Assembly (NCBI GenBank): GCA_963210315.1
Contig: OY723291.1
Coordinates: 1,736,001-1,800,000, forward strand
From: Rhynchopus euleeides
Taxonomy: Eukaryota > Euglenozoa > Diplonemea > Diplonemida > Diplonemidae
Length of the DNA: 64,000 nucleotides
Reading direction: 5' to 3'
A model generated the notes under the pieces. It was not told where the DNA came from, made no database searches, and saw only the letters and a program-made list of their open reading frames with translations. Of the stretch, positions 44,501 to 54,302 are shown piece by piece; position 1 is the stretch's first letter, and the number at the start of each line of letters is the position of its first letter. The translations under genes were made by a program, and so were the position numbers.

Positions 44501-46182
44501 CGATGCAGTGGCACAAGCAGACGCTGTCGCTCGAGGGACCTCTGGGAAGCGAAGACGCGCAGACCTTTCTCAACTACAGGATGGATGTGACGTTCAAGAA
44601 CGGTGGGGAGACTCTGGTCGTTCCCGGGTACTTTGCGGCTGATGGCAATGCCAAGGACACTTCGGCAACAACAGGAAACGTGTGGCGCGCGCACCTGAGC
44701 CCGTCGAAGGCAGGGACGTGGAGCTACGAGATCAGCTTCAGGCGCGGAAGCAACGTTGCAGTCGGTGCGAGGGGAGCCGGGTCGCCTGTGTCTCCCTACG
44801 ACGGGACAACTGGTACGTTTCAGATTGGGGCCAGCGACAAGAGCGGGCGCGACTTCCGGGCTGCGAAGAACGGAAGGCTGTTGGTGACTGGGGCGCGGAA
44901 CCTGAAGTTTGCTGGAAGCGAGCGTTACTTTGTGAAGGCAGGAGCCGACAGCCCTGAAACCCTGCTTGCCTTCGCAGACTTCGACGGAACCAGTGCAGGG
45001 AAGGCTGGGCTGAAGACATGGGGCCCGCATGTTCGCGACTGGAAGGCCGGCGACCCGACATGGAAAGGGTCGAAGGGGAAGGGGCTGATCGGAGCAGTGA
45101 ACTACCTGGCGAACCAAGGGTGCAATGTGATGTCGTTTCTGACCTTCAACATCCGAGGGGATGGGGACAACGTGTGGATGTACAGCAGCAAGAGCACACG
45201 GTCGTCGATGGACGTGTCGAAGCTGGACCAATGGGAGGTGGTGTTTGAGCACATGACCAAGAGGGGGGTGTTCATGCACTTCAAGACGCAGGAGACGGAG
45301 AACGACTGGCTCCTGGACGGTGGCAACACGGGGACGGACCGGAAGCTCTACTACAGGGAACTGGTTGCTAGGTTCTCGCACCACCTCGCGCTGAACTGGA
45401 ACCTCGGAGAGGAGAACACGCAGTCCACGAGCCAGCAGAAGGCGATGGCATCGTACTTCGAGGCGACCGACCCGTACCACCACCTCGTTGTGCTGCACAC
45501 GTACCCTGGGGAGCAGGAGAAGAGGTACAGGCCACTCCTCGGGGAGAAGTCTGAAATCACAGGGGCATCGATTCAAACGGGCTGGAACAACGTGCACGCC
45601 GAGACCCTGAAATGGATCAAGGAGTCGAAGAACGCCGGGAAGCAGTGGGTTGTGTCGAACGACGAGCAGGGCAGTGCCTCGATCGGGATTCCCGCGCAGG
45701 GCGAAAGCAAGGGCCCGTCGCGCGTTCAGCTGCGCCACAATGTGCTCTGGGGGAACCTGCTGGCCGGTGGCGGTGGTATCGAGAGCTACTTCGGGTACCA
45801 GACCTCGAACAACGATCTGAACGCGCAGAACTTCCGCGTCAGGGAGGACTGGTGGAAGTACTGTGCGATCGCGCTGGACTTCTTCAACTCGGATGTGATG
45901 GACGGCAAGTTCCAAGATTTCTCGTCGTGTGACTCGATGACCTCTGTGTGGAACAACTGGTGCCTCGGGAGCAAGGGGGATACGTATGTGGTGTACATGC
46001 CCGACGGGTCGCGCAGTGGGACGATGAAGTTCGGTGCCGACACCACGACCTACAAGCTGAAGTGGTTCAACCCAAGGACCGGAGACTACGACCCCAGTAC
46101 CAGCCTGATTACCGCGCGCGGAACCACAAGCTTTGGTCAGGCACCAAGCTCTGACGACTGGGTTGCGGTCCTCACGAAGTGA
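41508..46182 (+). CDS. Secreted multidomain polysaccharidase: GH16 + CBM6-like + DUF5060-type glycosidase (frameshifted)
   Basis: Predicted to be secreted and to hydrolyse an algal galactan such as agar or porphyran. After a signal peptide (about residues 1-23), a GH16 domain carries the catalytic EIDVIE (E131, D133, E136). Thr/Pro linkers join a CBM6-like module (about 292-412), a beta-sandwich (about 466-612) and a second CBM6-like module (about 638-759). A frame change at the CCCCTGGGG run (43796-43804) follows. The next frame, from about 43800, encodes a further carbohydrate-binding-like domain, DUF5060 (from about 44478), a TIM-barrel glycosidase region with likely acid/base in LNWNLGEEN (45408) and nucleophile in SNDEQGS (45664), and a collagen-binding-like C-terminus. 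Total length is 4,675 nt, one more than a multiple of three. Domain content is typical of marine bacteria, suggesting horizontal transfer. No introns. Confidence 0.85.
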
Positions 46183-48520
46183 AGAGGGAACTATTATGGT
46201 GGCGACGCAATCACCACCTCAACCATACGGACATACACGCACCCATCAGTGCGGTTCGCTGCGAAATAGTGTTGTTTACATACGGTACGGTGTGGCTGGG
46301 AGATGCGCTGTTGCTTGCTGAGGGGCGGAACATACTCGTTAGCTTGTGTGGTGGCTGTCGTGCAGCGCACTTGCAGTTGGCTTGCTTGTTGGGTGCACAT
46401 ATCATGTTTCTGTGCTGGATGCTATTCCCACACCCAGGAGGTACGGCTCTTCAAGTAGCGCGCAGGCCAGCCACATTACCGAGCGTTTATACCCACACCC
46501 CCCCACTTCCCATTGCCCCTGTCGGGTAAGGGAAGCAGCGATCGGCAAATTATCTCCACCGTTGTGATCCCGACCACCCTTAGTCCGCTCGAACTAGTTG
46601 CAGAACTACACTCGAAGCCTCTTTTGTTTATTATTCCCAGAATCAGTGTGTTTTTGGGGTCTGCATCCTGTGCGAATGCGTGCGACTGGAATTGTCGTCG
46701 CTCTCAGGACAATTCCTCAAACGACACACTCACTGCGCTTGCTTGCGTAGTGCCTCCGTGCCCCACCCCTCTCTCCTTGCCGATGTCTTTCTTCAAGGAG
46801 CATCGTCGCTTCTTCTCGTGTGTGTCCTTGTCTCTTTCCCACAAAGGGTGCGCAAAAGTGTGTGGCATTTGTACCGGCACTCGAGGTGAGGGAGGTTGTT
46901 ACATGATGCATACTTCACCCTCCCTGTCCCTCCTCCGCCCCTCTTCCTCGTATAAAGCCATGAGTTGCTTGCTTTTTGTAGTTTAGATAGGACGGTGTGG
47001 CCGTGACTAGGTACATTATCAGTTGACGTCGTGTCGAAGGGACTGTTTCGATGTCACGCGCCATTTCGTTGTTGGATCCTCCACTGTTTCCCAGTGTAAT
47101 CCTTGTTGCCGGAATTGCTCTGCTATGTTTGTGTGCCGTGCGCATCCGCGGCAGGATTTAGCAGAAGCGTGTGTGCCAAACAGTGGAGGTAGCATCAGTC
47201 TTAGTTGTGCTGGTTAAGGTGCCGTATGTCGCTACACAGCGACCCACAGCGGTACCCTGCATTCACTTTTCCCTTCAGCTTGTGAACTTGAATTTTAGTT
47301 TTTCTTTGTAAACGCAGTTCGTCCACGCGTTTCATTTATTCACGCGGACCCGCCTCGGGAGGTGGGCAAGCGATGAAAAAAATGGCAAGGCGCGTAGAAA
47401 ATGGCGTACAATTGTGGAAACAACCGTACCAGGGCAGTGCAGCTGGCAGCTCTCTGATGAGAGACCGGCTATACTGCTCCGACAGGAATCCATACAAAAT
47501 CAACATTTACGTGCGTGCTCTGACGATTTGCTGTACTTCACTGGCCGCTACTACTACTCCTGGTGGTGTGTGGCTGGTGGGGTGCCCGCCCCCCCTCCGA
47601 CAGAGGAGCCGTATCAAAGCCCTTTCGCCTCACACCATCCCCCGCCCCACCACCCCCTTGCAGCAGGCTCGGTCCGGTTCCGGAGGCGTCTGTTCTTGTC
47701 TTATCCCCCCAGAAGAGAATTCCCCGTCTCTGGCCCTGTGAGCACCACATCACCAGAAAATCGGGAAAGCTTCGCCCCCTGAACCTACTCTTCCCTATCT
47801 GGGAGCCTTCGAGACAAGGCTTCGAGCCTCGCCACCTGTGGCACCCGACCTGCCTCCTTCCCCCCCCCCCCCTTGATGCCCCTCTTGGCGTATTCGGGCG
47901 TGTTTGCGGCTGTGGCACGGTCGGTCCCAGGGAGCAGTCTTTCCACTGTCATTCCCACAACGAAATGATCCGGTTTCGGACCCTGTGGTGGTCATCCCAC
48001 CGCCGCCGAAAAGTCCAGGAAATATGACTCCCTGGGCCAACCGTCGCCACTGCCTCAGCCCCATTTCATTGAGTTTCGCGCTTCTTTCAGTGCACTTGCC
48101 TGCCGACTGAGGGACTGGACCCGTGACGGGTTGGTTGCGGGCGGTATTGCATGTGTGCTTATAGAACAGAGCCTTGCCTCTTTGCGCATGGGCAGTTTGG
48201 TGGTGGTTGGGTCGAGCTTCGCCAGTGAGCCCAGGCAGTTTCTGTTTGCGAGCGGGTGTTGAGACCCACCCCCAGGCCCCCAGACTCCTCCTCTCCTTTT
48301 CCCGCTCGCTATTGTCCCACTCGCCGTGCCGGATGTTATCTGTTTCGTACGTGACACTCACTCGCCACACACCCACACCCCCCCCCACACCAGCAGAAGG
48401 GTGCCGGTGGGGGAAACGTGGGAGTCCTCCCGCTCCCCTCTCCCCCCCGCCCCGCCCCTCCCCCTCCCCCTCCTCCCCCGCTCTGGGAGGGGGGTGGGAG
48501 CGAGGGGAGGGGCGGGTTTC
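46183..48520. other. Intergenic between glycosidase and gene X (copy 1)
   Basis: No coding ORF recognised. It contains pyrimidine-rich stretches near 48400-48480 just before the gene X start. The same sequence recurs at 51965-54302. Confidence 0.6.
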
Positions 48521-51500
48521 ATGGCAACCCATTCACGGCATGTGCGACGCGGGGATGTCCCCTACCTCATGGTTGCGCAGTCGTGGGGGTGTGAGCTAGA
48601 GGAGGCGCTGGAAGCACGGGGGGGGGCGGCACGGCCTGTCGGGCACCTCCGGCCGCAGCTCGAGTTCAAAGGTTCGGAGTTTGCGCAGTGGTTTGACAAG
48701 CTGTTCTGCGGAGGCACCGCACCGCCCTGCGGGCAGAGCGCTGTGGAGGTCGGTTCGAAGCTGCTGCAGCTGGATATCTTCAGCCCCACAGCCGACAAGT
48801 CGACCACCACGACACTGCTCTCCTCTGGAACCCCCGCGTTCTTCGACTCCGGAGATGCAGCCTACACCATGGAGCACCCAAAACCCCCCTTCCCTTCAGG
48901 GTTTCCTGGAGGCCGTCCCGCTGGGGAGGCAGCCCCGACCCCACCCGGGCCTCGAGGGGCCAGCATGCTGTCAAAGAATCTGTTTTCCAACATCGCGTGC
49001 GTGTTTAAGAAGCCCCCTCCTGACGCTTCGGAGAGGGAGATGGAGGAGCACAACTTTATAAAAGAGGGGCTGATGTACTTCGACCCCCCCGCGACGGACG
49101 AGACAGCGGTGGACTACCAGGTCCACCTGGTGTCGGGGGTGTTCACCTTGGTGGATATCGTGTCGCACATCACCTCCAAGAGAAACCACCCATCGGACAC
49201 CACGGGGCCCCCCATTGTAAAAATCGGAAAAAGCCTGCTGATTCTCGCCCCCCTAACAAACCCAGACAGGGTTGTGAGGACTGTCTACCTCCTCCTAGGT
49301 GCCCCCGAGACAGCCGCGGAGTCGCACCTCCGGTACGTCGGGGCGCAGTTCCGCCAGGCCCTCCTCTTCCTCCTCGGCCCCCTCGAGGACCTCTTCGACC
49401 GCGTCTCCGAAACAACCTTCGACAAGGCGATAGCCGACGCCGCAGCTGACGTGAAGCGGGTCGTCTGCCCCACGGGGTGGCACATCCCGTCCATCCCCTA
49501 CACCCCCTCCAGCACCTCCGCCTTGACCTACCGCCTCGGGGGGAAGTGCGTCTCCTCAACCCTCGGAGCCTATGTGAGAGCCTCCAGCCTTTTGGAGCGT
49601 GTGATGGACACCCGGCATGAGGTTCTCGGGGCAGCTCTCTTCCACGACCCCCTCGGGCAGGGCGGTGCGGCGAAGAGCACCACGCCCACCAGCAACGGGG
49701 GGGCGAGAGGGGAGGCGCTTGGGAAGGGGCACGTGGTGTACAGTGGGCCGAACCACATGCAGTCGCAGGACAGCGCAACAACGTTGAAATACGCGATTCA
49801 GATCACGAACCCGGGGACCTATCAGTTCAGGTGGCGGTCGAGGAACGGGAAATCTGCTGCGGCTGCCGATGCCGAGAACGACAGCTGGCTGAAGATTGAG
49901 GCGGACGACTACTACGGGGTGCTGGGAACGGAGAGAGTGCCTATTGGCAACCACTATGCCAAGGTGTGGATCCAGAACATGAAGCAGTGGTCGTGGAACT
50001 GCAGAGGGGAGCACGCTGGCAAAAACGGGTTCGACATATTTGCCACCTTCGACATATTTGCCACCAACAAGGCGGGGCTGTACTCCGTGACGATCTCTGC
50101 GCGGTCGAAGGGTCATGTGATTGACAGGTTTGCCTTGTACAAGTCCGGGAAGGGGAGCGTGGCTACCAGCGACTCGACTGCGAGCACCAAGATCGGAGGG
50201 TGTGGGCAACCTGGCGGGAACCCGACGCCGAGCCCGAGCCCGCCGACACAAGGTTCCGGGATAGTTCAGATCAGCGGGGAGTCGATGCAGTGGCACAAGC
50301 AGACGCTGTCGCTCGAGGGACCTCTGGGAAGCGAAGACGCGCAGACCTTTCTCAACTACAGGATGGATGTGACGTTCAAGAACGGTGGGGAGACTCTGGT
50401 CGTTCCCGGGTACTTTGCGGCTGATGGCAATGCCAAGGACACTTCGGCAACAACAGGAAACGTGTGGCGCGCGCACCTGAGCCCGTCGAAGGCAGGGACG
50501 TGGAGCTACGAGATCAGCTTCAGGCGCGGAAGCAACGTTGCAGTCGGTGCGAGGGGAGCCGGGTCGCCTGTGTCTCCCTACGACGGGACAACTGGTACGT
50601 TTCAGATTGGGGCCAGCGACAAGAGCGGGCGCGACTTCCGGGCTGCGAAGAACGGAAGGCTGTTGGTGACTGGGGCGCGGAACCTGAAGTTTGCTGGAAG
50701 CGAGCGTTACTTTGTGAAGGCAGGAGCCGACAGCCCTGAAACCCTGCTTGCCTTCGCAGACTTCGACGGAACCAGTGCAGGGAAGGCTGGGCTGAAGACA
50801 TGGGGCCCGCATGTTCGCGACTGGAAGGCCGGCGACCCGACATGGAAAGGGTCGAAGGGGAAGGGGCTGATCGGAGCAGTGAACTACCTGGCGAACCAAG
50901 GGTGCAATGTGATGTCGTTTCTGACCTTCAACATCCGAGGGGATGGGGACAACGTGTGGATGTACAGCAGCAAGAGCACACGGTCGTCGATGGACGTGTC
51001 GAAGCTGGACCAATGGGAGGTGGTGTTTGAGCACATGACCAAGAGGGGGGTGTTCATGCACTTCAAGACGCAGGAGACGGAGAACGACTGGCTCCTGGAC
51101 GGTGGCAACACGGGGACGGACCGGAAGCTCTACTACAGGGAACTGGTTGCTAGGTTCTCGCACCACCTCGCGCTGAACTGGAACCTCGGAGAGGAGAACA
51201 CGCAGTCCACGAGCCAGCAGAAGGCGATGGCATCGTACTTCGAGGCGACCGACCCGTACCACCACCTCGTTGTGCTGCACACGTACCCTGGGGAGCAGGA
51301 GAAGAGGTACAGGCCACTCCTCGGGGAGAAGTCTGAAATCACAGGGGCATCGATTCAAACGGGCTGGAACAACGTGCACGCCGAGACCCTGAAATGGATC
51401 AAGGAGTCGAAGAACGCCGGGAAGCAGTGGGTTGTGTCGAACGACGAGCAGGGCAGTGCCTCGATCGGGATTCCCGCGCAGGGCGAAAGCAAGGGCCCGT

Positions 51501-51964
51501 CGCGCGTTCAGCTGCGCCACAATGTGCTCTGGGGGAACCTGCTGGCCGGTGGCGGTGGTATCGAGAGCTACTTCGGGTACCAGACCTCGAACAACGATCT
51601 GAACGCGCAGAACTTCCGCGTCAGGGAGGACTGGTGGAAGTACTGTGCGATCGCGCTGGACTTCTTCAACTCGGATGTGATGGACGGCAAGTTCCAAGAT
51701 TTCTCGTCGTGTGACTCGATGACCTCTGTGTGGAACAACTGGTGCCTCGGGAGCAAGGGGGATACGTATGTGGTGTACATGCCCGACGGGTCGCGCAGTG
51801 GGACGATGAAGTTCGGTGCCGACACCACGACCTACAAGCTGAAGTGGTTCAACCCAAGGACCGGAGACTACGACCCCAGTACCAGCCTGATTACCGCGCG
51901 CGGAACCACAAGCTTTGGTCAGGCACCAAGCTCTGACGACTGGGTTGCGGTCCTCACGAAGTGA
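48521..51964 (+). CDS. Chimeric ORF: gene X N-terminus fused to glycosidase C-terminus
   Basis: 1,147 codons. Residues 1 to about 397 are identical to the N-terminus of gene X (54303-55492). From the duplication junction at 49711 the frame continues, without a break, into the glycosidase gene at the point equal to 43929, giving the late carbohydrate-binding-like domain, DUF5060, the TIM-barrel glycosidase and the C-terminal domain. It lacks the signal peptide, GH16 and first CBM6 modules, so any product would probably stay in the cytosol. It would be transcribed from the gene X promoter copy. The fusion arises solely from the tandem duplication. Whether it exists in the cell depends on the duplication being real and not an assembly error. 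Confidence 0.7.
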   Translation: MATHSRHVRRGDVPYLMVAQSWGCELEEALEARGGAARPVGHLRPQLEFKGSEFAQWFDKLFCGGTAPPCGQSAVEVGSKLLQLDIFSPTADKSTTTTLLSSGTPAFFDSGDAAYTMEHPKPPFPSGFPGGRPAGEAAPTPPGPRGASMLSKNLFSNIACVFKKPPPDASEREMEEHNFIKEGLMYFDPPATDETAVDYQVHLVSGVFTLVDIVSHITSKRNHPSDTTGPPIVKIGKSLLILAPLTNPDRVVRTVYLLLGAPETAAESHLRYVGAQFRQALLFLLGPLEDLFDRVSETTFDKAIADAAADVKRVVCPTGWHIPSIPYTPSSTSALTYRLGGKCVSSTLGAYVRASSLLERVMDTRHEVLGAALFHDPLGQGGAAKSTTPTSNGGARGEALGKGHVVYSGPNHMQSQDSATTLKYAIQITNPGTYQFRWRSRNGKSAAAADAENDSWLKIEADDYYGVLGTERVPIGNHYAKVWIQNMKQWSWNCRGEHAGKNGFDIFATFDIFATNKAGLYSVTISARSKGHVIDRFALYKSGKGSVATSDSTASTKIGGCGQPGGNPTPSPSPPTQGSGIVQISGESMQWHKQTLSLEGPLGSEDAQTFLNYRMDVTFKNGGETLVVPGYFAADGNAKDTSATTGNVWRAHLSPSKAGTWSYEISFRRGSNVAVGARGAGSPVSPYDGTTGTFQIGASDKSGRDFRAAKNGRLLVTGARNLKFAGSERYFVKAGADSPETLLAFADFDGTSAGKAGLKTWGPHVRDWKAGDPTWKGSKGKGLIGAVNYLANQGCNVMSFLTFNIRGDGDNVWMYSSKSTRSSMDVSKLDQWEVVFEHMTKRGVFMHFKTQETENDWLLDGGNTGTDRKLYYRELVARFSHHLALNWNLGEENTQSTSQQKAMASYFEATDPYHHLVVLHTYPGEQEKRYRPLLGEKSEITGASIQTGWNNVHAETLKWIKESKNAGKQWVVSNDEQGSASIGIPAQGESKGPSRVQLRHNVLWGNLLAGGGGIESYFGYQTSNNDLNAQNFRVREDWWKYCAIALDFFNSDVMDGKFQDFSSCDSMTSVWNNWCLGSKGDTYVVYMPDGSRSGTMKFGADTTTYKLKWFNPRTGDYDPSTSLITARGTTSFGQAPSSDDWVAVLTK

Positions 51965-54302
51965 AGAGGGAACTATTATGGTGGCGACGCAATCACCACC
52001 TCAACCATACGGACATACACGCACCCATCAGTGCGGTTCGCTGCGAAATAGTGTTGTTTACATACGGTACGGTGTGGCTGGGAGATGCGCTGTTGCTTGC
52101 TGAGGGGCGGAACATACTCGTTAGCTTGTGTGGTGGCTGTCGTGCAGCGCACTTGCAGTTGGCTTGCTTGTTGGGTGCACATATCATGTTTCTGTGCTGG
52201 ATGCTATTCCCACACCCAGGAGGTACGGCTCTTCAAGTAGCGCGCAGGCCAGCCACATTACCGAGCGTTTATACCCACACCCCCCCACTTCCCATTGCCC
52301 CTGTCGGGTAAGGGAAGCAGCGATCGGCAAATTATCTCCACCGTTGTGATCCCGACCACCCTTAGTCCGCTCGAACTAGTTGCAGAACTACACTCGAAGC
52401 CTCTTTTGTTTATTATTCCCAGAATCAGTGTGTTTTTGGGGTCTGCATCCTGTGCGAATGCGTGCGACTGGAATTGTCGTCGCTCTCAGGACAATTCCTC
52501 AAACGACACACTCACTGCGCTTGCTTGCGTAGTGCCTCCGTGCCCCACCCCTCTCTCCTTGCCGATGTCTTTCTTCAAGGAGCATCGTCGCTTCTTCTCG
52601 TGTGTGTCCTTGTCTCTTTCCCACAAAGGGTGCGCAAAAGTGTGTGGCATTTGTACCGGCACTCGAGGTGAGGGAGGTTGTTACATGATGCATACTTCAC
52701 CCTCCCTGTCCCTCCTCCGCCCCTCTTCCTCGTATAAAGCCATGAGTTGCTTGCTTTTTGTAGTTTAGATAGGACGGTGTGGCCGTGACTAGGTACATTA
52801 TCAGTTGACGTCGTGTCGAAGGGACTGTTTCGATGTCACGCGCCATTTCGTTGTTGGATCCTCCACTGTTTCCCAGTGTAATCCTTGTTGCCGGAATTGC
52901 TCTGCTATGTTTGTGTGCCGTGCGCATCCGCGGCAGGATTTAGCAGAAGCGTGTGTGCCAAACAGTGGAGGTAGCATCAGTCTTAGTTGTGCTGGTTAAG
53001 GTGCCGTATGTCGCTACACAGCGACCCACAGCGGTACCCTGCATTCACTTTTCCCTTCAGCTTGTGAACTTGAATTTTAGTTTTTCTTTGTAAACGCAGT
53101 TCGTCCACGCGTTTCATTTATTCACGCGGACCCGCCTCGGGAGGTGGGCAAGCGATGAAAAAAATGGCAAGGCGCGTAGAAAATGGCGTACAATTGTGGA
53201 AACAACCGTACCAGGGCAGTGCAGCTGGCAGCTCTCTGATGAGAGACCGGCTATACTGCTCCGACAGGAATCCATACAAAATCAACATTTACGTGCGTGC
53301 TCTGACGATTTGCTGTACTTCACTGGCCGCTACTACTACTCCTGGTGGTGTGTGGCTGGTGGGGTGCCCGCCCCCCCTCCGACAGAGGAGCCGTATCAAA
53401 GCCCTTTCGCCTCACACCATCCCCCGCCCCACCACCCCCTTGCAGCAGGCTCGGTCCGGTTCCGGAGGCGTCTGTTCTTGTCTTATCCCCCCAGAAGAGA
53501 ATTCCCCGTCTCTGGCCCTGTGAGCACCACATCACCAGAAAATCGGGAAAGCTTCGCCCCCTGAACCTACTCTTCCCTATCTGGGAGCCTTCGAGACAAG
53601 GCTTCGAGCCTCGCCACCTGTGGCACCCGACCTGCCTCCTTCCCCCCCCCCCCCTTGATGCCCCTCTTGGCGTATTCGGGCGTGTTTGCGGCTGTGGCAC
53701 GGTCGGTCCCAGGGAGCAGTCTTTCCACTGTCATTCCCACAACGAAATGATCCGGTTTCGGACCCTGTGGTGGTCATCCCACCGCCGCCGAAAAGTCCAG
53801 GAAATATGACTCCCTGGGCCAACCGTCGCCACTGCCTCAGCCCCATTTCATTGAGTTTCGCGCTTCTTTCAGTGCACTTGCCTGCCGACTGAGGGACTGG
53901 ACCCGTGACGGGTTGGTTGCGGGCGGTATTGCATGTGTGCTTATAGAACAGAGCCTTGCCTCTTTGCGCATGGGCAGTTTGGTGGTGGTTGGGTCGAGCT
54001 TCGCCAGTGAGCCCAGGCAGTTTCTGTTTGCGAGCGGGTGTTGAGACCCACCCCCAGGCCCCCAGACTCCTCCTCTCCTTTTCCCGCTCGCTATTGTCCC
54101 ACTCGCCGTGCCGGATGTTATCTGTTTCGTACGTGACACTCACTCGCCACACACCCACACCCCCCCCCACACCAGCAGAAGGGTGCCGGTGGGGGAAACG
54201 TGGGAGTCCTCCCGCTCCCCTCTCCCCCCCGCCCCGCCCCTCCCCCTCCCCCTCCTCCCCCGCTCTGGGAGGGGGGTGGGAGCGAGGGGAGGGGCGGGTT
54301 TC
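51965..54302. other. Intergenic, copy 2 of 46183-48520
   Basis: Second copy of the glycosidase/gene X spacer. Nothing further is recognised. Confidence 0.6.
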
